Shown here: positions 1 to 7,342 of the stretch, in pieces
How positions within the stretch are numbered: position 1 is the first letter of the stretch
Layout of the letters: the number at the start of each line of letters is the position of its first letter
Assembly: GCA_038230835.1 (NCBI GenBank)
Contig: JBBRMM010000033.1
Span: 1 to 19,651 of the forward strand
Reading direction: 5' to 3'
Source of the DNA: DASUHT01 sp038230835
GTDB taxonomy: Bacteria > Actinomycetota > Thermoleophilia > Gaiellales > JAICJC01
Length of the DNA stretch: 19,651 nt
The notes under the pieces: model-generated
Seen by the model: the letters and a program-made list of their open reading frames with translations, nothing else
Told to the model about the DNA's origin: nothing
The model's database searches: none
Program-made: the position numbers and the translations under genes

Positions 1-925
1 AGTGCTCTAGGTAGGTGCGGAGTATGCGCTTGAGGTGGTGGCGGTTGGTGATCAGGGGCCAGTCGAGGCACGCGCGGCGGATTGTTCCGACGAAGCGCTC
101 GGCGTGGGCGTTTGCGCGTGGGGCGCGGATCGGGGTGCGAACGATCCGGATCGCCTCACTGCGGAAGACCTCGTCGAAGGCGCCGGCGAACTTCGCGTCA
201 CGATCGCGGATCAAATAGCGCGACGACGTCGGAGCACCGCCCGGCGCCAGGAACAGGTTTCGGGCCTGCTGGGCGACCCAGTGGCCGTCCGGGTTCGCCG
301 TGACCCCGGCGAGGTGCACGCGCCGTGTGGCAAGCTCGATGAAGAACAGCACGTACAGCCGCCGCAGAAAGACGGTGTCGACGGTGAAGAAGTCGCACGC
401 GATCATGCCGTGTGCTTGCGCTTGAAGGAAGTCTCGCCACGTTGATCCGGGCCGCCGGGGTGCAGGGCCGGGGTCGTGGCGACGCAAGAGGTTGCGGATC
501 GAGCTGGCAGAGACGGTCACGCCGAGCCCGGCGAGCTCGCCCTGGATCCGTCGGTAACCCCAGCGCGGATTCTCCCTCACCAACCGAAGGATCAGATCAC
601 GCACGTCCAAAGCCAACGCAGGGCGGCCCGGCGATCTGCGCGGATACGTCCAGCGTCTCCGCACCAAAGCGCGATGCCAGCCCAACACCGTCTCTGGCCG
701 CACCAGCACCAGCGAACGGTCCCGCCGAGCCAGGCGCGTGCTCAGCGCGGCAAGCAGCGCGCGGTCTGCGTCATCGAACCGCGCGCGACCAACCTGGCGC
801 CGCAGCACCTGCAACTGATGGCGAAGCACCACGATCTCAACCTCCTTCCCAGCCGACGAGCGGAACCCAAGCGCAGCCAGCTCAACGAGCCGACGCAGCC
901 CCCAGTACACAAGCCTGAACACCAC
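1..925 (-). CDS. DDE integrase-core transposase, C-terminus beyond window
   Basis: Reading leftward from GTG at 925 gives 308 uninterrupted codons to the window edge. A GGGAGG ribosome-binding site lies 7 nt upstream. The N-terminal third is a helix-turn-helix region (VLGWHRALVRRRW, then ENPRWGYRRIQGEL). An rve integrase core follows, with the three expected acidic motifs: ACDFFTVDT, YLIRDRDAKF and ANAHAERFVGTIRR. Family knowledge: these Asp-Asp-Glu residues bind the metal ions for strand transfer in IS3/IS481-like elements. The product is a single-ORF integrase-type transposase, usually about 350 aa, so roughly 40 residues are missing off the window. I see no frameshift or stop. The upstream terminal repeat of the element should lie in 926-1117, but I could not delimit it without the other end. 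Antisense open frames across this region are shadows. Confidence 0.88.
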   Translation of the reverse strand, partial: MVFRLVYWGLRRLVELAALGFRSSAGKEVEIVVLRHQLQVLRRQVGRARFDDADRALLAALSTRLARRDRSLVLVRPETVLGWHRALVRRRWTYPRRSPGRPALALDVRDLILRLVRENPRWGYRRIQGELAGLGVTVSASSIRNLLRRHDPGPAPRRPGSTWRDFLQAQAHGMIACDFFTVDTVFLRRLYVLFFIELATRRVHLAGVTANPDGHWVAQQARNLFLAPGGAPTSSRYLIRDRDAKFAGAFDEVFRSEAIRIVRTPIRAPRANAHAERFVGTIRRACLDWPLITNRHHLKRILRTYLEH

Positions 926-1117
926 CCCAATCCCTCCCGATCGCAGACGCGCAGAAGGCTACGCCGCAACCCACCGCCAGGCTGGGGCCGGCCACCAGCC
1001 ACCTCACCAACCCCCCGCACGACCCAGACAGCCGGCACCCCCCACGCCGAGCACGAGTATTTGCACCCCACAGCCCTGACCCAGCCACGGAACAGCGCGA
1101 GCTCAGCGTCCCCTGCG

Positions 1118-1624
1118 TCAACTTATGACGTACGTCGGCGTGGCCTTCCCACCGTTCTTCCGCACCAGTGCATTGTGTCGGCCGATCCGCTCGAGCGCCT
1201 CAACGAGCTCGGATCGCACGAGGTTTGGGGGAATAGCGAGACGCTTGGCGATCTCGTCGGTTGTGGCTGCCGCTTGGTAGGCCAGCGCGAGTATCAGTCG
1301 CTGCTGGTCGCTGAGCGGACCACACCGTTTCAGGAGTTCCGCCGCCTCGGTCGGTGGTTGGATGCCAGTGGGAGGGACGGTGCGGCTTCGGGCGGCTGCA
1401 ACCGCTCGGCGATGCACTTCGCTCAAAAGCCACCGGCTGGCTTCAACCGAGTCGGCCTGGGGTACGACGCAGATACTCTCGTACACGATGTCGGCGGCCA
1501 GGCGTTCATCGCCCACGATCCACACGCAGAGCGAGAATGCTTCCTTGCCGCACTGATCGTACAGCGCGCCCCGTCGCTGGCTCGCCGACTCGGGGGCTGC
1601 TACTGAGGGCTCCAACGTGCTCAC
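1118..1624 (-). CDS. Small ECF-like RNA polymerase sigma factor
   Basis: This encodes a 168-aa protein. The GTG at 1624 is chosen because AGGAAGAG lies just before it; the open frame extends further upstream without sigma homology. Residues about 20-75 resemble sigma region 2 (ALYDQCGKEAFSLCVWIVGD, then AADIVYESI, where ECF factors usually have A-D-V-V-Q-E). Residues about 105-150 form sigma region 4 with a helix-turn-helix (LSDQQRLILALAY, TTDEIAKRLAIPPNLVRSEL). The product should direct core RNA polymerase to a small regulon. Its position opposite a CarH/LitR-type photoreceptor gene matches the litR-litS arrangement known from Streptomyces, so derepression by light is inferred. Region 2.3-2.4 is degenerate. 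No anti-sigma gene is adjacent. Its leader is long, about 250 nt, and holds a small ORF. Confidence 0.72.
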   Translation of the reverse strand: MSTLEPSVAAPESASQRRGALYDQCGKEAFSLCVWIVGDERLAADIVYESICVVPQADSVEASRWLLSEVHRRAVAAARSRTVPPTGIQPPTEAAELLKRCGPLSDQQRLILALAYQAAATTDEIAKRLAIPPNLVRSELVEALERIGRHNALVRKNGGKATPTYVIS

Positions 1625-1739
1625 CCTCTTCCTAACCGAGGAGCGTCGATTGCGACGGGAGTGAACCGACCCAAACACGCTAAAAGCAGGGCGAAACGCC
1701 TGACCATCCACGCTAGCACCACTGGCTGGCCTTCGCAGC

Positions 1740-1853
1740 TCACCGGTATGACGGCACAGCGGTTGAGCCGGACGCGGCGAACGAGGCCGCCAGGAACGTG
1801 ATGGTCGTGCGGCTGGCGGCTCCAGCGGCCAGCGTGCTGACACGACTAGACAT
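1740..1853 (-). CDS. Possible 37-aa leader peptide upstream of the sigma factor
   Basis: A GGGGGGAGG purine tract at 1866-1858 sits 4 nt before an ATG at 1853 that opens a 37-codon frame ending in TGA at 1740. The peptide is rich in Ala, Ser and Thr, with a hydrophobic stretch (TITFLAASFAA) after a basic segment, so it could be a short membrane or secreted peptide. It lies between the predicted sigma promoter and the sigma gene, so it may be a regulatory leader. A second ATG at 1857 in another frame gives only Met-His-Val-stop. The strong ribosome-binding site is the main evidence; I recognise no homolog. Confidence 0.35.
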   Translation of the reverse strand: MSSRVSTLAAGAASRTTITFLAASFAASGSTAVPSYR

Positions 1854-1882
1854 GCATCCTCCCCCCTTAATTAGATGTAGTG

Positions 1883-1911
1883 ACTGTACAGACTCCATGC
1901 TCTGTTGTCAA
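1883..1911 (-). promoter_or_regulatory. Promoter of the sigma-factor transcript
   Basis: On the minus strand TTGACA (1911-1906) is separated by exactly 17 bp from TACAGT (1888-1883). This is a near-consensus housekeeping-type promoter with an expected start near 1876, just upstream of the 1866-1858 ribosome-binding site. Its -35 box overlaps the -35 of the divergent regulator promoter. Confidence 0.6.
1884..1891. promoter_or_regulatory. CTGTACAG palindrome, candidate operator
   Basis: A perfect 8-bp palindrome overlaps the -10 box of the sigma promoter. It is a plausible operator half for the adjacent MerR-type regulator. I have no consensus to match it against, and 8 bp can arise by chance. 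Confidence 0.25.
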
Positions 1912-1935
1912 AGGTTCGTTGAAGGTGCGTATACT
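1905..1935 (+). promoter_or_regulatory. Promoter of the CarH/LitR-like regulator gene
   Basis: TTGTCA (1905-1910) and TATACT (1930-1935) are separated by 19 bp, a long spacer of the kind often found at MerR-controlled promoters. The start codon at 1943 is 7 nt after the -10 box and no good ribosome-binding site precedes it, so the transcript is probably leaderless. Confidence 0.5.
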
Positions 1936-1942
1936 GTGGGTG

Positions 1943-2842
1943 ATGACCACGCCCGTCGCTCAGCCGGCTGCTCTGGTTCGCATCGGGCAGCTCAGCCACC
2001 GAGTTGGAGAGTCGCCCGCACTGTTGCGAGCCTGGGAACACCGGTACGGGTTGCTATCTCCGGTACGAAGCGCCGGCGGCTATCGCCTCTATGGGCCCCA
2101 AGACGAACGCGCAGTGCGCGCGATGCAGGAGCTCCTAGCAGCCGGCGTGTCAGCGCGCCAAGCCGCCGAAACGGTGCTCTCTACCCCGACCGGAGACCCG
2201 GCTGTGCCATACGTGGTGCCCTGTCCACGCGAGGGGGTGATCGGCGCAGACCGCTCACGACTAGCGGCAACGATGACAGCGTTTGATGCCGGCAGCGCCC
2301 ATGCCGTGCTCGATCGCCTGCTGGCTACCTACGGCCTCACGACAGTGATCGCCGAGGTGATCATCCCCTATCTCGTCGCCCTCGGCGAGCGATGGGCGAT
2401 CGGCAGCGCAACGATCGCAGAGGAGCATTTCGCGTCCAACCTAATCCGCGGTCGCCTGCTCGGACTCGCCCGCGACTGGGACGGAGGCGGTGGTCCGCGC
2501 GCCCTTTTGGCATGCCCGAGCGGCGAACTGCACGACCTCGGCCTGCTCTGCTTTGGAATCGCCCTACGCAGCCACGGCTGGCGAATCACCTACCTCGGCT
2601 CCGACACCCCCCACTCGACTCTGATCGACGCCGCAACCAAACTCACACCGAGGATCATCGTACTGGCAACGACCAAGCCATCCCGCCTGCGCGCCCTCGC
2701 CGGCCAGACTCAAACCGCCGCAGCCCCAATTGCTGTCGCCGGCCGGGGCGCAACGCGCAAGATCGCAGACCAACTCGGCGCGACGCTCCTGGACACCGAT
2801 CCGATCTCCGCCGCCAACTGGGTGGCAGCGGACATGCCATGA
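1943..2842 (+). CDS. CarH/LitR-type MerR regulator with B12-binding photoreceptor domain
   Basis: This encodes a 299-aa protein. Residues 11-61 are a MerR winged helix-turn-helix (RIGQLSHRVG, LLRAWEHRYGLL, GGYRLYGPQDERAV). Residues about 105-178 are the helical cobalamin-cap domain, and about 185-299 the Rossmann B12-binding domain. Diagnostic residues are visible. W151-x9-E161-H162 is the CarH photosensor motif, and E195-x-H197-x-x-G200 supplies the lower axial His to cobalt. In characterised CarH/LitR proteins, adenosylcobalamin drives tetramer formation and repression in the dark, and light breaks the Co-C bond and releases DNA. I infer the same here, with the divergent sigma gene and its own promoter as targets. 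ATG 1943 is chosen over an upstream GTG at 1880 because homology starts here and a -10 box lies 7 nt upstream. The gene overlaps the next reading frame by ATGA. Confidence 0.85.
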   Translation: MTTPVAQPAALVRIGQLSHRVGESPALLRAWEHRYGLLSPVRSAGGYRLYGPQDERAVRAMQELLAAGVSARQAAETVLSTPTGDPAVPYVVPCPREGVIGADRSRLAATMTAFDAGSAHAVLDRLLATYGLTTVIAEVIIPYLVALGERWAIGSATIAEEHFASNLIRGRLLGLARDWDGGGGPRALLACPSGELHDLGLLCFGIALRSHGWRITYLGSDTPHSTLIDAATKLTPRIIVLATTKPSRLRALAGQTQTAAAPIAVAGRGATRKIADQLGATLLDTDPISAANWVAADMP

Positions 2843-3331
2843 GCCACGCGAGCGAGACCGCCCCTGGCCCGTCGCCCCGTGGGGCCTTCTTTTGGGCTGG
2901 ATCGAACCCGGCGTCAAGGCCCGCGGATTCCTCTGCGCCTACTCAGCGCTTGCAACCTCAATCACACCCGGATGGTCGGCCCCATGCGGAGTCAGGGTCG
3001 TCGAAATCGCACTGATCGGCATCGCGACGATCGGGCTCGTAGCCGCGATCAGAGACAGGCTGATCGAACGCGAGATCATCGCGATGGGCTTCGTTGTGCT
3101 CAGCAACCTCGCCCACCTTGCGATCATCGCGAGCCTCGCCACCACCGCCGGTCCGGCCGCCTCCTAACCGCGTTCGCGGTGCTCATGATCTCCGGCGAAC
3201 TGAAAACGATCCGGTTCCTGCGCTCCACCGGATTCACCGTTCGAAACGCCCCAACCTCCATCGTGATCGGCCTCACCGCCACCTACGCCGCCCTATACAC
3301 GCTCGCGGCCCTGACATGGACGCTCGGATAA
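2839..3331 (+). pseudogene. Frameshifted small membrane protein downstream of the regulator
   Basis: Two hydrophobic stretches lie in different frames and together look like one integral membrane protein of 130-150 aa. The first half (frame of 2892-3167) contains VEIALIGIATIGLVAA and a second helix ending SLATTAG, then stops at TAA 3165-3167. The second half continues one base out of frame with LLTAFAVLMISGELKTIRF and a last helix TYAALYTLAALTWTLG, ending at 3331. A single-base deletion around 3145-3165 would explain this. The start is unclear: ATG 2839 overlaps the regulator stop but is in a third frame, while TTG 2892 is in frame. A sequencing error, or two small coupled ORFs (second start ATG 3185), cannot be excluded. 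Function unknown. Confidence 0.45.
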
Positions 3332-3829
3332 TCCCAAGTACGCCTACCGGCCGAAAGCGGGACTTCTACGGCGTCGATGACGTGAATGCAAGGTTCAGTC
3401 GGCCGTTATGCGAGCCGCGCCAACCTCCGAACGAGGCCACGAGACCTCGCAGGGCAAGCACAGCGTGGTCGTCCTGTCCCGCGCGACTGCACAGGACGGG
3501 CGAGAAGTTGGATCCGCATCGGCGCGTCGTTAGCTGGGTTGTGGTTGGGTGTCGTCGTATGGGTCGTTGGCTTCGTCAGCGGCCGGTATGAGGATACCTC
3601 GCGTGGTCGAGGAAATGTACTCTGCGCGAATACTCGTGCGGTAGCCACTTGCTAACCAGATCGCGACCAGATCGCGGCCCATCTTTCCAGCGTCCGGCGC
3701 GACGATGCCGGCTCACGCGACCAGGTCGGGCAGGCGCGTGTCGCCGCGCGGGACGTGGAAGAAGGAGGGCCCGTCGAGCACCCGCCCAGTCGGCATCGGC
3801 GGAGGCGGCCACCAACAATGCGGGCGAGG
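3332..3829. other. Region without a confident gene
   Basis: About 500 bp between two broken genes. The only candidate is an 89-aa frame at 3386-3655 (plus), which contains one membrane-helix-like run (ASLAGLWLGVVVWVVGFVSG) in an Arg-rich context. It has no ribosome-binding site or recognisable domain, and I rate it unlikely. The stretch reads as degraded sequence. Confidence 0.4.
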
Positions 3830-4024
3830 CGATTGGTTTCACCGCCTCGGGTGCACGGCGACTCTGATCACATCGTGCCGATCGACTTCGTGCGAGCCGC
3901 GGTTGCGGCGCACCCAACCTGGGTCATGCGCGAGATTCCTGACGCCGGTCACTTCGTGCATCGTGACCGCCCGGACGAATGGGCCGCGGTTGTCGGTGCA
4001 TGGCTCGACGATCTGCCGCCCTGA
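3830..4024 (+). pseudogene. C-terminal remnant of an alpha/beta hydrolase
   Basis: The frame ending at TGA 4022-4024 encodes about 60 residues typical of the end of an alpha/beta-hydrolase fold: PPRVHGDSDHIVP (the strand carrying the catalytic Asp), then EIPDAGHFVHRDRPDEW with the catalytic His, then AAVVGAWLDDL. The nucleophile elbow and the first 200 or so residues expected of the family are absent upstream in every frame I checked, and the frame before 3830 is Arg/Pro-rich noise. I read it as a truncated pseudogene; an alternative is an assembly deletion. Confidence 0.6.
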
Positions 4025-4101
4025 AGCCGCCGCCGCGTGACCGAGTTTGTGCACCCGACCGGGCGAGTCCGGCACCGTCAAGCCTTGCGACGAGCGGGTG
4101 A

Positions 4102-6276
4102 TCAGTCGCCGGACGCTTCTGGTAAGGGTCGGCGATCGGTCAGCAGCAGGCGGGCAGCGAAGCTGGGGAAGATCCAGTTCCAGCGTCCTAGCAGGCAGAT
4201 GATCGAGGGCACCAGCACTCCTCGGATCAGGGTCGCGTCGACGACGATGCCAGCCGCGCAGCCGATGCCGAACTGTTTGATGTCGGGGCCGGGGCCAGTC
4301 GAGAGCGTGAAGAAGGCGAACATCAGCACAAGTGCCGCGCTGGTCACCAGCTTTCCGGTTCGGGCGAGCCCCAACCGCACGGCCGAGGTGGTGTCGCCGG
4401 TCTCGTCGTATGCCTCGCGGATCCGCGACAGCATGAACACCTCGTAGTCCATCGAGAGGCCGTATAGGAAGGCGAAGATCATCAGCGGTACCCAGGCGAT
4501 CACGGCCTGGGTGGCGTCCAGGCCCCAGATCGGCTTGCTGCCGTGACCCTGCTGAAAGATGAAGACGACGATGCCGTAGGCGGCGCCGAGCGAGATCAGG
4601 TTCAGGATCACGGCCTTCAGCGGCAGCACCAGCGACCGGAACGCGCGGGCCAGCAAGACGTAGGTGAGGCCGATCACGAACAGCAGGACGTAGGGGAACT
4701 TGCCGTAGACGGCGTGGACGAAGTCACGCTCCTCAGGCGCGACACCTCCCAGCGTGACGCGTACGGGGCCGCCGAGGCTGCCCTGGATCGCGGGGAGGGT
4801 TGTGTGTTGCAGTCCAGAGATGATGCCCTTCGCTTGCTCGGAGGAGGCATCCACCGAGCCGAACGCCTCGACGATCGAGGTCGAACCCTTCTGCCACTGG
4901 GGAGGCGCGGCGGCGGCGGCGATGCCGGGCGCCTGTGCGACCTGCTCTGCCACCCTGGCCGCCGTCGCTGGCGGCGCGCCTTCGATCAGGATCTCGTAGG
5001 GCTTCAGCACGCCGTCGCCGATCCCCGACCGCTCGAGCATCAGCCGACCGTCCACGGCGTCGCCCTTACCGGGCAGGTTCTTTGCCTGGGCCTCGCTCGG
5101 GTTCAGCTTCACGGCAGGGATCAGCAGCGCCGCCACCACCGCGAGGCCGGCCAGGAAGGCCAGCAGCGGCCGGCGCGTGACCGCGCCCGACCAGCGGTTC
5201 CAGAACCCGGTCTCCGTGTCGACAGCGCCCAGCAGCCGACGTGGCATCACGCGCAGCCGATTGATCCGATGACCGAGCAGAGACAGCGCGGCAGGAAGGA
5301 TGGTCAACGCCGCGAGCACCGACACCAACGGGATCAGCAGCCCACCCAGTCCGATCGAGCGGATGAACGGCAGCGGGATGATTACCATGCTCAGCAATCC
5401 CACGGCCACCGTCGAGCCCGAGACGATCACCGACCGGCCGGCGTGCACCGTCATCGCGATCGTGGCGTCCTCCACGCTGCGGCCATGCTCGAGCTCCTCA
5501 CGGAAACGGAAGATCATCAGCAGCGCGTAGTCGATGGCGACGCCCAACCCGACCAGGGCGACCAGGAACTGCACCACCAGCGAGACGTCGGTGATGTACG
5601 TAAGGCCCCAGACGGCGGTGAACGTGGTCATGATCGCGGCCAACGCGACCAACAACGGCATCATCACGGCCGGCAGCGTACCGAACACGAACAGCAGGAT
5701 GATCAGCGCCCCGGCCGCGCCGATCAGCGCCTCGACCAGGATGCTAGGGCCGCCGGAGCCGCCACCGGCGGCGGCCGCACGCAGCGGGTCGAGACCGGTC
5801 AGGTTGAAGGTCACCGACTGCGAGCCGCCCAGATCACGCCTGACCACGGCTCGCACCTGATCGTGGATCTTGGTCGGTGCGTCGAAACCGGAGATCACGC
5901 CCGCCGGATAGATCTCAGCGAACGTGGTGTGGCCGTCCTTGGAGACATAGGCGTCGCTAGACGTCGATGCGTACGAGCTGAAGCGCGACCCCGGCAACAG
6001 CGCCGATGCATCGGCGATCGCCTTGCCGACGAGCGGATCCGACTTGACGTCGCCTGCCGAGTGGAACACCAGCACCAACGGTGGCTGCGATCCGGAGCCG
6101 AACGTATGCAACGTCCGCAGATTCGCCTCATAGGCCGAGCCACCCGGGATCGAGAACTGCTGCAAGAACCGGTTCGAAACCTGCGACGCGGAGACGAAAC
6201 CGACCAGCGTCAGCACAACCCAACCGACCAGAACAACCCGACGGTGATGCATGATCAGGCGGGCGAAGCGCTCCAT
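4102..6276 (-). CDS. MmpL-family RND transporter
   Basis: This encodes a 724-aa integral membrane exporter of the MMPL/RND type (as mycobacterial MmpL or Streptomyces ActII-3), expected to use the proton gradient to move lipids or hydrophobic small molecules outward. There is one helix at residues 14-34, then an extracytoplasmic loop to about 178, then a five-helix bundle. A second half repeats this plan. Both conserved proton-relay motifs are present: GVAIDYALLMIFRFREE (Asp249, Tyr250) and, near residue 600, YGLSMDYEVFMLSRIREAY. Length is normal for a short MMPL protein. Start ATG 6276 follows an in-frame TAG, and TATAGT lies 8 nt upstream, suggesting a leaderless transcript. It stands alone with broken genes on both sides, so its substrate cannot be deduced. 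The long plus-strand frames over it are shadows. Confidence 0.93.
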   Translation of the reverse strand: MERFARLIMHHRRVVLVGWVVLTLVGFVSASQVSNRFLQQFSIPGGSAYEANLRTLHTFGSGSQPPLVLVFHSAGDVKSDPLVGKAIADASALLPGSRFSSYASTSSDAYVSKDGHTTFAEIYPAGVISGFDAPTKIHDQVRAVVRRDLGGSQSVTFNLTGLDPLRAAAAGGGSGGPSILVEALIGAAGALIILLFVFGTLPAVMMPLLVALAAIMTTFTAVWGLTYITDVSLVVQFLVALVGLGVAIDYALLMIFRFREELEHGRSVEDATIAMTVHAGRSVIVSGSTVAVGLLSMVIIPLPFIRSIGLGGLLIPLVSVLAALTILPAALSLLGHRINRLRVMPRRLLGAVDTETGFWNRWSGAVTRRPLLAFLAGLAVVAALLIPAVKLNPSEAQAKNLPGKGDAVDGRLMLERSGIGDGVLKPYEILIEGAPPATAARVAEQVAQAPGIAAAAAPPQWQKGSTSIVEAFGSVDASSEQAKGIISGLQHTTLPAIQGSLGGPVRVTLGGVAPEERDFVHAVYGKFPYVLLFVIGLTYVLLARAFRSLVLPLKAVILNLISLGAAYGIVVFIFQQGHGSKPIWGLDATQAVIAWVPLMIFAFLYGLSMDYEVFMLSRIREAYDETGDTTSAVRLGLARTGKLVTSAALVLMFAFFTLSTGPGPDIKQFGIGCAAGIVVDATLIRGVLVPSIICLLGRWNWIFPSFAARLLLTDRRPLPEASGD

Positions 6277-6284
6277 CAGCGCCC

Positions 6285-6290
6285 ACTATA
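6285..6290 (-). promoter_or_regulatory. -10-like box of the MmpL gene
   Basis: TATAGT on the minus strand, 8 nt before the ATG at 6276. No clear -35 is present. The spacing fits leaderless transcription. Confidence 0.35.
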
Positions 6291-6376
6291 ACCTCCACGC
6301 CGTCCCGACCCTCCAGGAACTGATCTTGCCCCGGTTTAAGGCGATCATGCGGCTGCGGGTGATCTTCCGCCGCGCT

Positions 6377-7060
6377 ATGCGCAACCGAGAGCCGGGCGTC
6401 AACTCCGCAACGGTGTACGTCGCCTCGACCAGCGGCGTCGTCAACGCCTACGACTCCGCGACCGGCAACCCGATCTAGAGCGCCGCGATCGGATCATCGG
6501 TCACCTCCACCCCAGCAGTCGCAAACGGCCTCGTGTTCTTCGGCACCGCCAACTCGAAAGTCGAAGCCATCCACACCACCAACGGCTCGACCGCGTGGAC
6601 GTTCACCACCGGCGGCGGCGTCACCTCCTCACCCGCAGTCTCCAGCGGCACCGTCTACATCGGCTCCAAAGACACAAACGTGTACGCCCTCAACGCCGCC
6701 ACCGGCGCCCAGATCTGGAGCGTCACCACCGGCGGCCAAGTCAACTCCTCTCCAGCCGTCGCAAACGGCGTCGTGTACACCGGATCAAACGACACCACCC
6801 TCTACGCCCTCAGCACCACCGACGGATCCCCCATCTGGAACGGCGGCGCGTCCAACGGCGCGATCACCGGCGGCGTCACCATCGCAAACGGCATCGCCTA
6901 CTACGGCTCAAACGACGGCAACATCTACGCATTCGACATCACAAACGGCAACACCGTCTGGCGAGCAGTCACCGGAGGAGCCGTCGCCTCCACCCCGACC
7001 GTCCTCAACGGGCTGGTGTACGTCGGCTCCAACGACACCACCCTCCACGCCTACCACTAA
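6377..7060 (+). pseudogene. PQQ-like beta-propeller repeat protein, interrupted by TAG
   Basis: One reading frame carries at least five blades of a PQQ-like beta-propeller, each with the signature PAVANG-VVY-GSND-YALN-TG--IW. The frame is broken by TAG at 6476-6478, exactly where the blades end in Trp (…GNPI-stop-SAAIGSS, compared with GAQIWSVTTGG and GSPIWNGGAS). TGG to TAG is a single change. The 5' part is also abnormal: the first blade lacks its PAVANG strand, and no signal peptide precedes it, although such proteins are usually secreted. A 175-aa product could start at GTG 6533 but would be only a partial propeller. Family role, if intact: a structural or binding propeller in the cell envelope. 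Ends at TAA 7058-7060, followed by a strong hairpin. Confidence 0.7.
6500..7057 (+). repeat. Tandem 120-bp beta-propeller blade repeats
   Basis: Equivalent codons (the Val or Ile before the PAV strand) fall at 6500, 6620, 6740, 6863 and 6983. The period is therefore 120 bp with one 123-bp unit. DNA similarity between units is visible, e.g. repeated 'accggcggc' and 'tcaaacgacaccaccctc'-like blocks. Confidence 0.75.
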
Positions 7061-7073
7061 CCACGCCACCACC

Positions 7074-7105
7074 CGGGTCTCCACCCACCCCCCGGTGGAG
7101 ACCCG
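7074..7105 (+). terminator. Hairpin after the beta-propeller gene
   Basis: CGGGTCTCCACC (7074-7085) and GGTGGAGACCCG (7094-7105) form a perfect 12-bp stem with an 8-nt C-rich loop, 13 nt after the stop codon. There is no U-tract. It is a likely terminator for the old gene. Confidence 0.6.
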
Positions 7106-7167
7106 CAACAGTCCACGCGCTCAGTCTTGCCGCACTCGGGATCCATCCGCGGCAATGCGGCGGGGGA

Positions 7168-7206
7168 AGCCCGGCCCGTAGGCCCTCGACGCCACCGGGC
7201 CGGGCT
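7168..7206. repeat. GC-rich inverted repeat in the intergenic region
   Basis: AGCCCGGCCCG (7168-7178) pairs perfectly with CGGGCCGGGCT (7196-7206) around a 17-nt loop. It lies in a 270-bp gene-free stretch between two convergent genes. It could be a second terminator or part of a structured RNA; nothing identifies it further. Confidence 0.4.
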
Positions 7207-7319
7207 GCCGCCCGGCCCCAGAACCTCAACGACCTGCCGCTTACGAAGCGCCTGCAAACCTGCCGGTCACGGAACCGGACGAACCCATGACTAGCGCGCC
7301 TTCTGCATGAACCTGGTAG

Positions 7320-7342
7320 CGCGCGCCGGATCTAGGCGCGCG
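7320..7342. terminator. Hairpin over the 3' end of the PhnD-like gene
   Basis: CGCGCGCC (7320-7327) and GGCGCGCG (7335-7342) form an 8-bp perfect stem with a 7-nt loop spanning the stop codon of the minus-strand gene. Pure GC without a U-tract; a plausible but unproven terminator. Confidence 0.35.

Noticed and set aside
1094..1125. Short inverted repeat CGTCA-actta-TGACG at the sigma stop codon as a terminator or IS end
   Set aside because: Only five base pairs with no U-tract; cannot be separated from chance.
476..1606. 376-codon plus-strand frame
   Set aside because: It is antisense to the transposase and sigma gene, has Pro/Arg/Gln-rich composition and no domain. A GC-rich shadow.
4543..6291. 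582-codon plus-strand frame
   Set aside because: Antisense to the clearly coding MmpL gene; the Asp/Gln/Arg-rich low-complexity composition is typical of a shadow.
6476..6478. TAG decoded as pyrrolysine
   Set aside because: The repeats show Trp at this position, so a TGG-to-TAG mutation is simpler.
7100..7290. Cobalamin riboswitch, considered because of the hairpins and the B12 regulator in the window
   Set aside because: No B12-box-like sequence on either strand, and the adjacent genes are not B12 transport or synthesis genes.
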